A stretch of DNA of 64,000 nucleotides from Bos javanicus (Eukaryota > Chordata > Mammalia > Artiodactyla > Bovidae): NCBI RefSeq assembly GCF_032452875.1, contig NC_083875.1, positions 73,182,178 to 73,246,177 of the forward strand. Reading direction: 5' to 3'. Below, in pieces: positions 44,430 through 54,775 of the stretch. Under the pieces are notes generated by a model. The model saw only the letters and a list, made by a program, of their open reading frames with translations. It did no database searches and was not told the origin of the DNA. A program made the position numbers and the translations under genes. The stretch's first letter is position 1, and each line of letters opens with the position of its first letter.

Positions 44430-44982
44430 ATGCTCTTAGCCTTTCCATCTAACCCAGTGAATAAGCATTTGGCACTTGTCAGTGCTCAGCCATGTTGAGG
44501 GCTCCCATGAGGGTGACTTTCCCTATTGTGTCCAGTGTGCCTTAGCGATGCTTAAATGTGGGTCATGGTAAACCATGCTCTAAAGAGTCTTCTTTTTGAG
44601 GCCAACTCGTAGTACTGTTGATCACAATAATGGCTTGACGTCAGGATGCTAACAGGCCAGGTCAGTGGGAAATGACACAGAAACCAGCACATTCACTCGC
44701 TCATAAACCATCCTCCCAAGTTGGGTGTGTGGGTTTGTAATCAAGACAAGGTAAGTCTACATATTCGGTGCTCCCATTTCATTTAGTTTATGTTTTCCAA
44801 TTTCTCCCTCTTTTTCTTTGTTGTTGTTGCTCTTTCTCAAGCCTTTATCAAGCATAGTAGAAAAGCTTTTGCATACATATATAGTATGGATAATATATAT
44901 ATTTTAGAAAATTACGAATTTTTGCCTAGCTAAAAAAGTTTGACATTTTTGCTGTATTTAAAGACAAGTAAATTTAGCACTT
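44430..44982. other. Unique intronic sequence
   Basis: Nothing recognised. Confidence 0.4.
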
Positions 44983-45169
44983 AATATTTATCAGGCTGGG
45001 GACATCCCTGGGGGTCCAGTGGCTAAGACTTCACACACTCAATGCAGGGGGCCTGGGTTCAATCCCTGGTCAGGGAACTAGGTCCCACAAGCTGCAACTA
45101 ACAGTTTGAATGCCATAACTAAAGATTCCACATGCAAGTCAGTGTATTAGAAAAAATATTTATCAGGCT
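44983..45169 (+). repeat. CHR-type SINE with 15-bp target duplication
   Basis: Sense copy (catccctgggggtccagtgg, ctgggttcaatccctggtca) between aatatttatcaggct at 44983-44997 and 45155-45169. Confidence 0.93.
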
Positions 45170-46754
45170 AGCACCTGGGGCAGCCATCTTGCAGGAGACC
45201 AAGAACTCTGAGTCTCGTGGCAGCAAGGGTGCACCCGTGTCCACTTGAGGATGCTCTTGCTCAACACTGAAATGCGCAGACACTGTTTCCTAAAGTTTCC
45301 TCTTTCCTGTAGGCTTCATGGGTAAGCGTCACTAAGTTTTGCCTTCTGTAGGCATCTTCCACACTTCCGTGGCTAAGAATTCTCAGCAGTGTATACTCCC
45401 GTATGTGTGAATGACATCAGTGAGGTAATGAACTCGGCTCAGTGCCTGAGAGGCAGTCTCACTCTCTTTTTTTTTTTATGTAGCTGTGCTCATCTTGGTT
45501 TTTGTTCAGTCATGTGTGTATTCTGCATTTTAACTCAAAAGCCAGTCTTACTAAGTTATTGAGAGCACCTCACTCTAGACCCTCAGTACTAAAAGCAGGA
45601 ATCAAACTCAGCCTAACTTCTAAGAGTTAGTGTGAGATATTTCATCTCCCAGGGCTGTGGTTGTATAGGATGGACATGCAGTAGAAATCACCAGCCCCTT
45701 CTATGGAAAAGCACCTGATTTTTCTCTGCCAGCACATCCTTCAAGGCCCCATTTAAGTCATTTTTTTTCTTCACAATGTGTCTTCTAAACCCATCAATCC
45801 ATAATGTTTCCTCCTGGACCGGGAGCACTTACTGCCAAGTCGATCTGGCCCCTGGGGCACGCTGCCTTGTAATGCAAGTGATCTTTTGATCTCTTTATGT
45901 TTCACCCAGGAGAGAGCTGACCTATAAGTCCTTAAATCACAAGCTAGGAGAGGAGAGAGATGCTGTTTTAAGCCCTTTGATCCCCATCGATCATCTTGTC
46001 TTTCTATTGAAAACACTCTCTCATTCCAGTTAATTGATTGGTTAGTGGAGGATGTAACGAGGTTGATGGATGAGTTAGTTCTTTAACCGATTCTTTCTGG
46101 AAATTGGTGAGTGGTGATACGGGTTAGCTAGTAAGTACTGGGAAATGAGATTTTGATAGCTGTAATGTACAAACATGGGATGAACTAGACATTTCTGCTT
46201 GCTGAAAGACGACTCTCATGCTTGAGTTCATTGTCTGTGTCTAGTCCATGTCCACAGGTAATTGTGCTGAGTCTGCTATTGACCAGAAATGAGAAGTAAG
46301 TGAGGCAGAGAGGAAGATACATGGTTCATGTATTTGGGCTTCAGATCTCTTAAGCTCTGGTTGAGGAACTTCCTGTGTGGAAATTCCACTATTTAATAGC
46401 AGAATTGGGGTTCTAAGTTAAAAAAAAATCCACCCCCTTCTTGGAGATCAGCACGTTTCCCATCTTAATTTGACTCTCATAAGATAATTATTTTATTATT
46501 TGTGAATATTTTTTGATGACTTATAGCTGCAGTTGCTTGACTAAAAGGCACTCAGTTTGGGAATCTTCATCAGTTGATAAGGCTGAGAATTTGTTCCTGC
46601 TTTTGGTAACAAGGCTCACCCATTCAGAGATGATCCATTTCATATGGAAATCTTGGCTTTCTCCATTCCCACCCCCCCCGCCCCCCCCACCGTCCCTTCC
46701 TAAAGCATTGACAGTTCACTTCAGGCAGAATTTCTGAAATGCTTACTCAAGAAT
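45170..46754. other. Unique intronic sequence, about 1.6 kb
   Basis: A T-run lies at 45469-45477 and a C-rich tract at 46671-46691 (with the possibility of C-quadruplex/G-quadruplex on the other strand). No exon or retroposon recognised. Confidence 0.45.
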
Positions 46755-46985
46755 TTGGGAGCTTGGGATGGACATGTACACACTGCTCTTTTAAAAATGG
46801 ATAACCAACACCTACTGTGTAGCACAGGGAACTCTGCTCCATGTTACGTGGCAGCCTGGATGGGAGGGGAGTTTGGGGGAGAATGGATACATGTATATGT
46901 GTGGCTGAGTCCCTTTACTGTCCATCTAAAACTATTACAACATTGTTAATTGTCTATATCCTAATATAAAATAAAAAATTTTTTA
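46755..46985 (+). repeat. L1 3' UTR fragment
   Basis: Sense: tgtgtagcacagggaactct, gagtccctttactgtccatc, ttacaacattgttaattgtc. Confidence 0.82.
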
Positions 46986-47956
46986 AATCTTTTATGTCAA
47001 AGTAGCAAGCCTCAAATAGCAAGCCTTCACTGGGAAAAAAGGGAAAGGAACCCAAATTTATAGCTTTCAGTCCACTCCCCCCACACGCTCTGAGACATGC
47101 AAGTGTGCTCACATCCACATGTGCACGTTCATGACATACACACCCCTACACTTTTATCCGTGTGTGTTTTCTGATTCTGTGTCAGTTCCTTCAGTTTCTG
47201 TAAAGATAAATACAGATTTTACTAAAACACATCAGCACTTCTATCTTGCATGCATTTTCTCCCACTGATTATGAAACTAGGCATTCTCTCTGGTGTCTTT
47301 ACGAACATCTTAGAACCTCTGCATTTCTCTGTGACACATGTCTTAGTTCTCTTCTTTTCAGCCTCAGTTCATGAGAAAATTAGGAGGTAGATATAGTGTC
47401 TTAAGTGAGAGGAAAATGCAGTCTGTTAACCAGATTAAGGCCAGCCATGTAATTATTCTAGAAAGGAAAGATGTTTGTATAATTCTGGTTTCTTCTTAGC
47501 ATTCAGACTGTAAGCTTGTGAAATTACCATAAATACGTTTTAGTGTGGGAGGATGGCCGTGCTAGGGAAAGGGGAACCCATTCATTCAGACTAGAAAGAA
47601 GTGGTAATTCCCACTCTTTCCCTCTTTTCTCTTTGTTGTATTAATATTATTTATTGATTTTTCTTTTAATTATCTTCCTTGTGTGCTTTGGCGAAGAAGA
47701 AAGCTGTAGGGGACAGATGGGGATTAGAAATTAGAAGGCCTGCTTTCTCATCCTGGCTCTTCTGTGACTGACCCTGGTTTTAGAGCTTCAAGTCTCCATG
47801 TGTCTGCTGAATTAGGGGCCCTCTGTAAAAATGATGTCGAATGGGCCTTGCTGACTCCATAGAGTCATAAGGGCATAAAAAGAGGGTGGCTGTGAAATAT
47901 TGTGCAGACAAACCATCAAGGACCCTGCAAAGGTGAGCATGACCGTTTTTGTAAAG
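46986..47956. other. Unique intronic sequence
   Basis: Nothing recognised. Confidence 0.4.
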
Positions 47957-48156
47957 ATTTTTTTTTTTTTTTTTTTTTTACTGTGGACCATTTTTAAAGC
48001 TTTTATTGAATTTGTCACAATATTGTTTCTGTGTTTTATGTTTTGATTTTTTGGCTGCCAGTCATGTGGGATCTTAGCTCCTTGACCAGGGAGCGAACCC
48101 ACACCCCCTGCATTGGAAGGCCCAGTGTTAACCTCTGGACCACGAGGGAAGTTCCA
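47957..48156 (-). repeat. CHR-type tRNA-Glu SINE
   Basis: Antisense with a long T-run tail (47957-47979), ttttattgaatttgtcacaa, catgtgggatcttagctcct, accacgagggaagttcc. Confidence 0.87.
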
Positions 48157-48642
48157 GACATGAGCGTATTGATGTTTTAGCTGGAAGTAGCTGCCGTCCT
48201 GGTTGTCCTCCCGTGGGACAACCTGGCTTGGCATTCCTTTGACCCGACTTGGAGACCCTGAAGCTCCCTTCTGCGCCACACCTCCCCGCCCAAATGAAGA
48301 CCACTTCCTTTGGCTTGTGTTGTCCTCTTAGGTGGTGTGGCCTTGCGCTCTCAGTAACCAGGCTATGTGTCTCTCCCCATAGAATTGTGAGCCTCCTTAG
48401 CTTAGGTTCCAGTCCTGAGGCAGAGATCTTTCCAGAAAGGAAAGGGGGGGCATGCCAGTGTATCATGCAAATTTACCACAGTTTCTGGTGTGCTTTGCCT
48501 GCACTGCTGATCCTCAGCGGGATCCCGTGTGCTGGGTGTGTTTTCAGAGCTTGAACAGGGAAGGAGGGAGCATGGTGAAGGAGGAAGTGGTTGCCTGGTA
48601 AAATGGCAACACTGGGGCAGACAGAGAGCCATTTCTTAAATC
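48157..48642. other. Unique intronic sequence, GC-richer
   Basis: No repeat recognised. Frames of 76-112 codons on both strands overlap each other without a recognisable domain. Confidence 0.4.
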
Positions 48643-48786
48643 CTGACTTGCTGGGAATTCCCTGGTGGTCCAGTGGGTAGGACTCCACACTTTCACTGTT
48701 GCAAGCCTGGGTTCAATCCCTGGTCAGAGAACTATGATCCCATAAGCTGCATGACGTGGCCAGGAAAAAAAAAGTTCTGACTTGCT
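48643..48786 (+). repeat. CHR-type SINE with 10-bp target duplication
   Basis: Sense copy (attccctggtggtccagtgg, ctgggttcaatccctggtca, A-tail) between ctgacttgct at 48643-48652 and 48777-48786. Confidence 0.92.
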
Positions 48787-48918
48787 CCCTTTGTTGTTTG
48801 GTTGCCAAGTCATGTCTGACTCTTAATGCAGCTCCATGGACTGTAGCCCCCCAGGCTCTTCTGTCCATGGGATTTCCCAGCAAGAATACTGGAGCGGGTT
48901 GCCGTTTCCTGCTCCCTT
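48783..48918 (-). repeat. Bov-tA SINE, truncated, with 9-bp target duplication
   Basis: Antisense Bov-A part (agtcatgtctgactcttaat, cagcaagaatactggagcgg) between tgctccctt at 48783-48791 and 48910-48918. It inserted right beside the target repeat of the previous SINE. Confidence 0.9.
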
Positions 48919-49679
48919 ACTTGGTATATATACTTTTACTATATTCAGAAAAAATAACAAACCTGATAATACAAACAAAAAGAATGGATTCTGAGAGCAG
49001 AGATTTTGATTCATGGTGTTCCACTGGTGGATTTTACAAAGGAGGGCAAGTCCTTTGACCTCCTAAGTTTTCTTTTCTTCAGCCTCAGTGGTAATTATAT
49101 ATTTCACATGCATTGCAGATTGGCTGTAGAATTCAATAGGGAAAATCTGTGTCGAACTCCTGGGACAGTGCCTGCATCTTGTGGGCCAGATGTCACGGCC
49201 CCTGACTGACTCTCCCTTTAGAACACTGCTTCATGAAAGAGTTGATTCGTGATGAAAGGATCCACGTGGAATTTTGCCCTGAAGTAGTATAATAAGGGTG
49301 TGTCACCTACCCCATGGGTTCCCTTCCAGCCACAGGGTTACTCAGCTACATTAGGTGAATAGTATTTCATCTTTTATTTTCTGTGGCCTCTCAGAATCTT
49401 TCAGGTTTTCTCTAGCCAAGGAAAGTAGATGCAGTGAGCTGAACTTCGGTTTCTTTTCCTTCTTCCGTGCTCCGTATGAACTCGCCCAGATGGAAGGGTG
49501 GACTCCTATGCATTGAAAAACTTTTACGTGACAGGTGGATATAATATCTTAAGTTTACTTTTCTAGCAACAACCCAGTTACACTTTCTGAATATGCACAA
49601 ATCTCTATCCCACCGTCCAAATGTCCTGTTTTCTCAATTTAAAATCAGGTCTTGAAAACTGGCAAGTTAGATTGTATTT
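48919..49679. other. Unique intronic sequence
   Basis: Nothing recognised. Confidence 0.4.
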
Positions 49680-49824
49680 TTTAACAAGTTTTATTTATTT
49701 AATTTTTGGCCACACTCTGCAGCATGTGGGATCCTAATTCCTTGATTAGGGATCAAACTGGAGCCCCCCATTCTCCCTGCACTAGAACGCAAAGTCCCAA
49801 ACACTAGACAGCCAAGGAATTCTC
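49680..49824 (-). repeat. CHR-type tRNA-Glu SINE (short form)
   Basis: Antisense: gcatgtgggatcctaattcc, gacagccaaggaattctct. Confidence 0.85.
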
Positions 49825-50140
49825 TAGAGTATATTTGTGTGGTTGTCGGGGTCAAACTTTTTTTCAGACAGACTGTCCTAGGAATTGTGAGATGTTTCGT
49901 CGTCATAAACACATCCTCTCTCACCTCACCCTGAGATTAAGTACTGTTTCCCACCTTCCAGTTGGAGAAATGGTTTGGTGAGGTTTGGTCAGGCAGATTG
50001 TTTTGTTCATACAAGTTGAGACTGAACTTGATCTGATTTCTTATGGGAAAGAGATCACAAAAGAGCCTGGCAGTGGAAGGTGGTTAATACGTCTTATTGA
50101 ATCAAGTGAACTTAATTGCTAAAATGTACTCTGTTGATAC
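49825..50140. other. Unique intronic sequence
   Basis: Nothing recognised. Confidence 0.4.
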
Positions 50141-50340
50141 GGACTTTCCTGGTGGCTTAGTGGTAAGGAATCTGCCTGCCAATGCAAGAGACATGGGTTC
50201 AATCTCTGGTCCAGGAAGATTCCCAGGAAATGGAAATGACAACCCACTCCAATATTCTTGCTTAGGAAATCCCATGAACAGAGGAGCCTGGCAGGCTACT
50301 GGGGCCACAAAGAGTTGGATACAGCTTAGCAACTAAACAA
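50141..50340 (+). repeat. Bov-tA SINE
   Basis: Sense: actttcctggtggcttagtg, gacaacccactccaatattc, gttggatacagcttagcaac. Confidence 0.88.
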
Positions 50341-50353
50341 CAGCTTCATTAAT

Positions 50354-50490
50354 GAGACTTCTCTGGTCTAGTGGTTAAGGCTCTGAATTCCACTGCTGGG
50401 AACAGGGGTTCATCCCTGGTCATGTAATTAAGATCCTGCATGTCACATGGCACAGCCAATAAATATATAAAAATAAAAATTTAATAAAAT
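50354..50490 (+). repeat. CHR-type tRNA-Glu SINE
   Basis: Sense: acttctctggtctagtggtt, ggttcatccctggtcatgta, A/T-rich tail. Tandem with the preceding Bov-tA. Confidence 0.85.
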
Positions 50491-50561
50491 GTTCTTTGTT
50501 AAAAGTATCGGTCTCCTCTCATTGAAAATTTGCCAGCCAAATAGAACCTAGGGCCAGCACT

Positions 50562-51953
50562 CGCTGGATCATCAAAAAAGCAAGAGAGTTCCAGAAGAAC
50601 ATCTACTTTTGCTTTATTGACTACGCCAAAGCCTTTGACTCCATGGATCACAACAAACTATGGAAAATTCTGAAAGAGATGGGAATACCAGACCACCTTA
50701 TCTGCCTCCTGAGAAATCTGTATGCAGGTCAAGAAGCAACAGTTAGAACGGGACATGGAACAACAGACTGGTTCCAAATTGGGAAAGGAGTACGTCAAGA
50801 CTGTATATTGTCACCCTGCTTATTTAACTTATATGCACAGTACATCATGAGAAATGCTGGACTGGATGAAGGATAAACTAGAATCAAGATTGCTGGGAGA
50901 AATATCAATAACTTCAGATATGCAGATGACACCACCTTTATGGCAGAAAGCGAAGAACTAAAGAGTCTCTTGATGAAAGTGAAAGAGGAGAGTGAAAAAG
51001 TTAGCTTAAAGCATTTAGAAAACTAAGATCATAGCATCTGGTTCCATTACTTCATGGCCAATAGATGAGGAAACAGTGTCAGACTTTATTTTTTTGTGCT
51101 CCAAAATCACTGTAGATGGTGACTGCAGCCATGAAATTAAGAGAGGCTTACTCTTTGGAAGAAGAGTTATGACCAACCTAGACAGCATATTCAGAGAAGG
51201 CAATGGCACCCCACTCCAGTACTCTTGCCTGGAAAATCCCATGGGCAAAGGAGCCTGGTAGGGTGCAGTCCATGGGGTCACTAAGAGTCAGACACAACTG
51301 AGCGACTTCACTTGCACTTTTCACTTTTCATGCATTGGAGAAGGAAATGGCAACCCACTCCAGTGTTCTTGCCTGGAGAATCCCAGGGGCGGGGGAGCCT
51401 GGTGGGCTGCCATCTATGGGGTCGCACAGAGTCGGACATGACTGACACGACTTAGCAGCAGCAGCAGCAGACAGCATATTAAAAAGCAGAGACATTACTT
51501 TGCCAACAAAGGTCTGTCTAGTCAAAGCTATGCTTTTTCCAGTAGTCATGTATGGATGTGAGAGTTGGACTATAAAGAAAGCTAAGCACCAAAGAATTGA
51601 TGCTTCTGAACTGTAGTGTTGGAGAAGACTCTTGTGAGTCCCTTGGACTGCAAGGAGATCCAACCAGTCCGTCCTAAAGGAAATCAGTGCTGAATATTCT
51701 TTGGAAGGACTGATGCTGAAGCTGAAACTCCAATACTTTGGCCAAAAGAACTGACTCCTTGGAAAAGACCCTGATGCTGGGAAAGATTGAAGGCGGGAGG
51801 AGAAGGGGACAACAGAGGATGAGATGGTTGGATGGCATCACCGACTCGATGGGCATGAGTTTGCGCAAGCTCCAGGACAGGGAAGCCTAGCGTTCTGCAG
51901 CCCATGGTGTCACAAACAGTCGGACACGACTGAACAACTGAACTGAACTGAAC
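50562..51953 (+). mobile_element. BovB (RTE) LINE copy, sense, split by Bov-A2
   Basis: The sense BovB starts abruptly near 50562 inside the reverse transcriptase and ends in the 3' tail (aactgaactgaactgaac). The open frame 50643-50876 keeps NLYAGQEATVRTGHGTTDWF and motif B, but the latter reads GVRQDCILSPCLF with Asp where other copies have Gly. YADD is coded at 50919-50930 after a frame break. A Bov-A2 is inserted at 51192-51468. Non-functional. Confidence 0.92.
51180..51480 (+). repeat. Bov-A2 SINE nested in BovB, 12-bp target duplication
   Basis: Dimeric sense Bov-A2 (agagaaggcaatggcacccc, ttcacttttcatgcattgga, gacatgactgacacgactta) with a (AGC)n tail. It is bracketed by agacagcatatt at 51180-51191 and 51469-51480. 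Confidence 0.94.
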
Positions 51954-52063
51954 CAGACCCACTCCCACAATATGCATTTTAAGATATCAGGATTAGTCAG
52001 AAGGTTTTCAGGAAGGAGAAACTGTTTTCAAGCAGAATACATTGTTGTTATATAGTCCCTATT
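51954..52063. other. Short segment between BovB and provirus LTR
   Basis: About 110 bp of unassigned sequence. It could be the rest of the proviral LTR or the flanking target DNA. The other LTR is cut by a BovB at the matching point, so the boundary cannot be read. Confidence 0.4.
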
Positions 52064-52246
52064 ACAGAGTTTAAACTGAGTTGTTTGTTTTCTAATCATC
52101 AGTTCTGGGTTTACAGAAAAAAAGGAATGTAGAGAGAAAAAAAAGGGGGGGTTTGTCCTTTCCTCCTCCTTGAGAACCCCAGACCCCTTTCTCCTCCTCG
52201 GAGATCCTGGACTTCTTATCAGTCTGCCTAGGAATTGACTCTCTGT
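52064..52246 (-). repeat. Provirus 3' LTR (partial)
   Basis: It shares with 60211-60435 the blocks acagagtttaaactgagttg, tttgtcctttcctcctcctt and ggacttcttatcagtctgcc followed by taggaattgactctct. It lies just downstream (minus sense) of env and a purine-rich tract (plus strand ccccccttttctttta at 52247-52262), the expected polypurine primer site. The end away from env is not resolved. Confidence 0.8.
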
Positions 52247-52356
52247 CCCCCCTTTTCTTTTAGTAAAATTATGATGCCAAGGGAAATGGGCATCGTTTTC
52301 ATTCCATAACTGCTTCTTGGTTCCTGAATTGTTGAGGCAACATATTTTCCTAACCC

Positions 52357-52614
52357 TCATATTGAGGGTCTCTGATCCAGGGGCCCCAAGTAATAGTTGG
52401 AGGAGGTTGTGGCACTGGTAAGAGCCTGGACAATCATTTGTAATTTAAAAGCGTTCAAACGGTTAGAAACAAATCCAGTTATACAGTTAGAGATGCAGGG
52501 AGCAAACAGTAGAAAGAGAACAATTATAATTATTACAATTAAGATAGTTTTCCACTGTGGGGAGCTAGTTAATGTTTCACAAAGTGACGTGACTGAGGCT
52601 TCAGGAGAATCCAT
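52357..52614 (-). pseudogene. env remnant: transmembrane subunit C-terminus
   Basis: An 85-codon open stretch with a strongly hydrophobic membrane span (TILIVIIIIVLFLLFAP) followed by a Cys-rich, basic/amphipathic tail (CISNCITGFVSNRL). This is the layout of retroviral TM proteins of class I elements just before the 3' LTR. It is separated from the next env block by stops and shifts. It is a fragment of a viral envelope fossil, not a functional gene. Confidence 0.75.
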
Positions 52615-52831
52615 AAACCTGAATCATCTTATTCATGTGTTCAGTAAAGTGAGTAACATTAGTACTCATATCTGTTATATATGTACAGCATTGGATATGA
52701 ATAATGGCACAAGTTCCTCGTGCAGCTGTTAGAAAATCTAAGGCCAATCAGTTTTGTAAAACCACCTTTTTAATTTGTATTTGTTCAGCATTAAGGGCTG
52801 AAAGTTAGAGCATCAACTTGTAGTATAACAT

Positions 52832-53422
52832 CTAACCTGTAGTTCCCAGAGAGAGAACGAATATTGTAGCCGGATGATCGTACCAGTGAAATACAGATAT
52901 TGCCCAAGGAGTTTTAAAGTGTGGCAGATTAATAGGTTTCTCTGGAAGCTCTGAAAATAAGAAGCTATGAATAAAAGTTAGACCTAGGGTGCATCTTCCT
53001 ATCCAGCCAAGGGGAAGCCACACCCATAGGTTAGAGCCACATAGCCAACAGGTCCCGTTTGGAGCAAACCAGCGTGACTGAGGGATCCAGTCCCAATCAG
53101 TTCCTCGCCAGGCAAGAGGAGGACCTAAACTGGGTTTGGAAAACACAGGAATGATTGCATTGTGTATTTCTTGAGGCAAAAGTCCCAGTTGTTTCCAATC
53201 ATTATAATTAAGTTGGCTGACTTCTGGGGATGGCTCTACTTGTTCCCAGCACATGGGAGTATTAGATAGTACGAGCCCCTTTTTAGGAGTTAGCCGTATG
53301 ACCTCATCCCATATTTGATAAACATCAGGTAGAAACCCACCATATCTAGACCCATTTACTTTCTTATGTGCAGGAAAATAGTCATTAAACCAAGTTAAAA
53401 CATAATCAAAATAAAAGTTACA
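52832..53422 (-). pseudogene. env remnant: surface/TM junction region
   Basis: A minus-strand frame of about 196 codons without stops (first Met at 53254, so 140 codons from Met). It includes CWLCGSNLWVWLPLGWIG and then RCTLGL, a Trp/Cys-rich stretch of the W-L-P-x-G-W-x-G-x-C-T-L-G type found in class I Env proteins, and several NxT-like sites. It lacks a signal peptide, and frame breaks on both sides prevent a complete product. Family placement is from memory of Env motifs. Confidence 0.7.
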
Positions 53423-53486
53423 TTATGTCCATAGTTGCATCAGTCTGTCTTAGGATTGTTAGATGTCATCAGATCAAGAAGAGGGG

Positions 53487-53840
53487 TCATATATGATTGT
53501 TGTTGGTGAAGATATTCTCCGAGTTGAAGAAAGTCCTTTCCTTGAAGTGGAGAAACTCACCTTGGGAAGTCTTCAGTTGATGAGGAAGGGAGTGCTCCAC
53601 AGACCCAGCAATTAGACTGATTGTGGAATGCAGCATAGGAATGAGTCCAGGACAAGAAGGCATTGTTTTGAGGTTCAAACGGCAGACATCAGGACTTCAG
53701 GAGTCAGCAGAAGCAAGCCCACCTAGATTCTCAGGCCCATCTCAGTTCCTGGCTCAACAGCGGCCTGTTTGAATCAAAGGCTGGGTCAGGTGTTAACCTC
53801 CTGGTAATGTCTTTTGAAAAGCTGAAAGCTGAGTCACATA
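53487..53840 (-). pseudogene. env 5' part or pol-env junction, decayed
   Basis: By position this should be the N-terminal env region or the end of integrase. Short frames (63 codons at 53487-53678) show no motif I can name. Confidence 0.35.
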
Positions 53841-54110
53841 GTTAATTTTAAGGCTTCAGGATCTATGACAATATCTGTGCAGGGAAACAGTCTGTCATGG
53901 AGACAGTCCCTTCTTCTTAGGAGCAGTTTGAGCCCTCATTAAAGCTATGGGTAAAACTTTAAACCGTCCTGTGTTTCCTGAGTTAGCTTACGCAGATGTC
54001 TCTTAATAATGCCATTAGCTTTTTTCTACCTTTCCTGAAGATTGGGGTCTCCGGTAACAGTGTAAGTGACATTCTATTCCTAGAGCTTTTGACACCCCTT
54101 GAGTTACAGC
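53841..54110 (-). pseudogene. pol remnant: integrase core end
   Basis: Minus-strand conceptual translation in pieces gives ALGIECHLHCYRRPQSSGKVEK and then KRHLRKLTQE. This is the integrase catalytic-core segment around the last acidic residue of DD(35)E (the Glu in SGxVExxN). The earlier Asp residues and zinc-binding domain are deleted, because the upstream neighbour is already the RT/RNase H region. Confidence 0.8.
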
Positions 54111-54300
54111 AGCTTTAAAGCTGGAGCATTGTTGCTCTGAACTTTAGAGTTTAAGATCCCACTTACATCATGAGAAGTCAGTACAGTAAAATTTCGCCCA
54201 TTAATTAACTTATAAGCTTTAGGCATTAGCAAAACAATAGCAACAATTACCCTTAAGCAATGAGGCCATAGCCTTTATTTTCAGTAACAAAGTAACGCAA
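54111..54300 (-). pseudogene. pol remnant: RT-RNase H linker
   Basis: The minus strand reads GRNFTVLTSHDVSGILNSK-like sequence (54150-54200), the class I 'T-x-H-D-V' linker between RT and RNase H. The RNase H catalytic core is missing: sequence jumps from here to integrase. Confidence 0.65.
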
Positions 54301-54620
54301 CTCTGAGCCTGTGGGCAAGCTCAAAGTTGGAGCCTACAAGAGAGCAATTTGAAGAGCCTTAAAGCCTTTTGAGTAACTAGAGACCAAACCAGTTTGTTGG
54401 TTTGGGCCTGCTGAGTCTCAGTTATAAGTTTATATAAAGGCCAAGCAAATTCCCCATAATGTGGAATCCAAATGTGGCAGTAGCCTGTAATGCCAAGAAT
54501 CCTTTCAGTTGTCTTGAAGTCATAGTAGAGGATTATCTAATATAGGTTTAACTCTAGAAAACATCCTTCAAATCAATGATTGAAAAATATTTGGCTTGTC
54601 CAGACAGCCCCATTACAGTC
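54301..54620 (-). pseudogene. pol remnant: reverse transcriptase, core deleted
   Basis: The minus strand shows YFSIIDLKDVF (RT motif A, 54557-54590), followed almost at once by LKGFLGITGYCHIWIPHYGE (connection region, about 54424-54523). About 150-200 residues that should lie between, including the YxDD box, are absent. Stops also occur within both pieces. Confidence 0.85.
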
Positions 54621-54760
54621 GTGGATCAGGAGGAAAGCAGACCAGGGGCTTTAGTGAGCAGAAAGTTGCCCTAGTGTCCAAAAGAAAATCGACTGATTGG
54701 CCCTCACAGTTATAATACCCGGGGTTCCTCAAGTGTCACTAGGATGGGAGCTTGTGTGGG
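54621..54760 (-). pseudogene. pro remnant: aspartic protease with mutated DTG
   Basis: The minus strand encodes EGQSVDFLLDTRATF (about 54660-54705). The retroviral protease active-site loop is normally D-T/S-G-A; here the Gly is Arg (codon at 54669-54677), so the catalytic motif is lost. Its position between nucleocapsid and RT agrees with gag-pro-pol order. Confidence 0.75.
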
Positions 54761-54775
54761 GACTCCTGGGCACCT

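Noticed and set aside
48128..48632. Frames of 76-112 codons (both strands) as a small gene
   Set aside because: One begins inside a CHR SINE and all overlap one another. No recognisable domain or splice context.
52357..53422. Intact env gene
   Set aside because: The surface and TM pieces are in separate frames, the N-terminus and signal peptide are missing, and stops separate the blocks.
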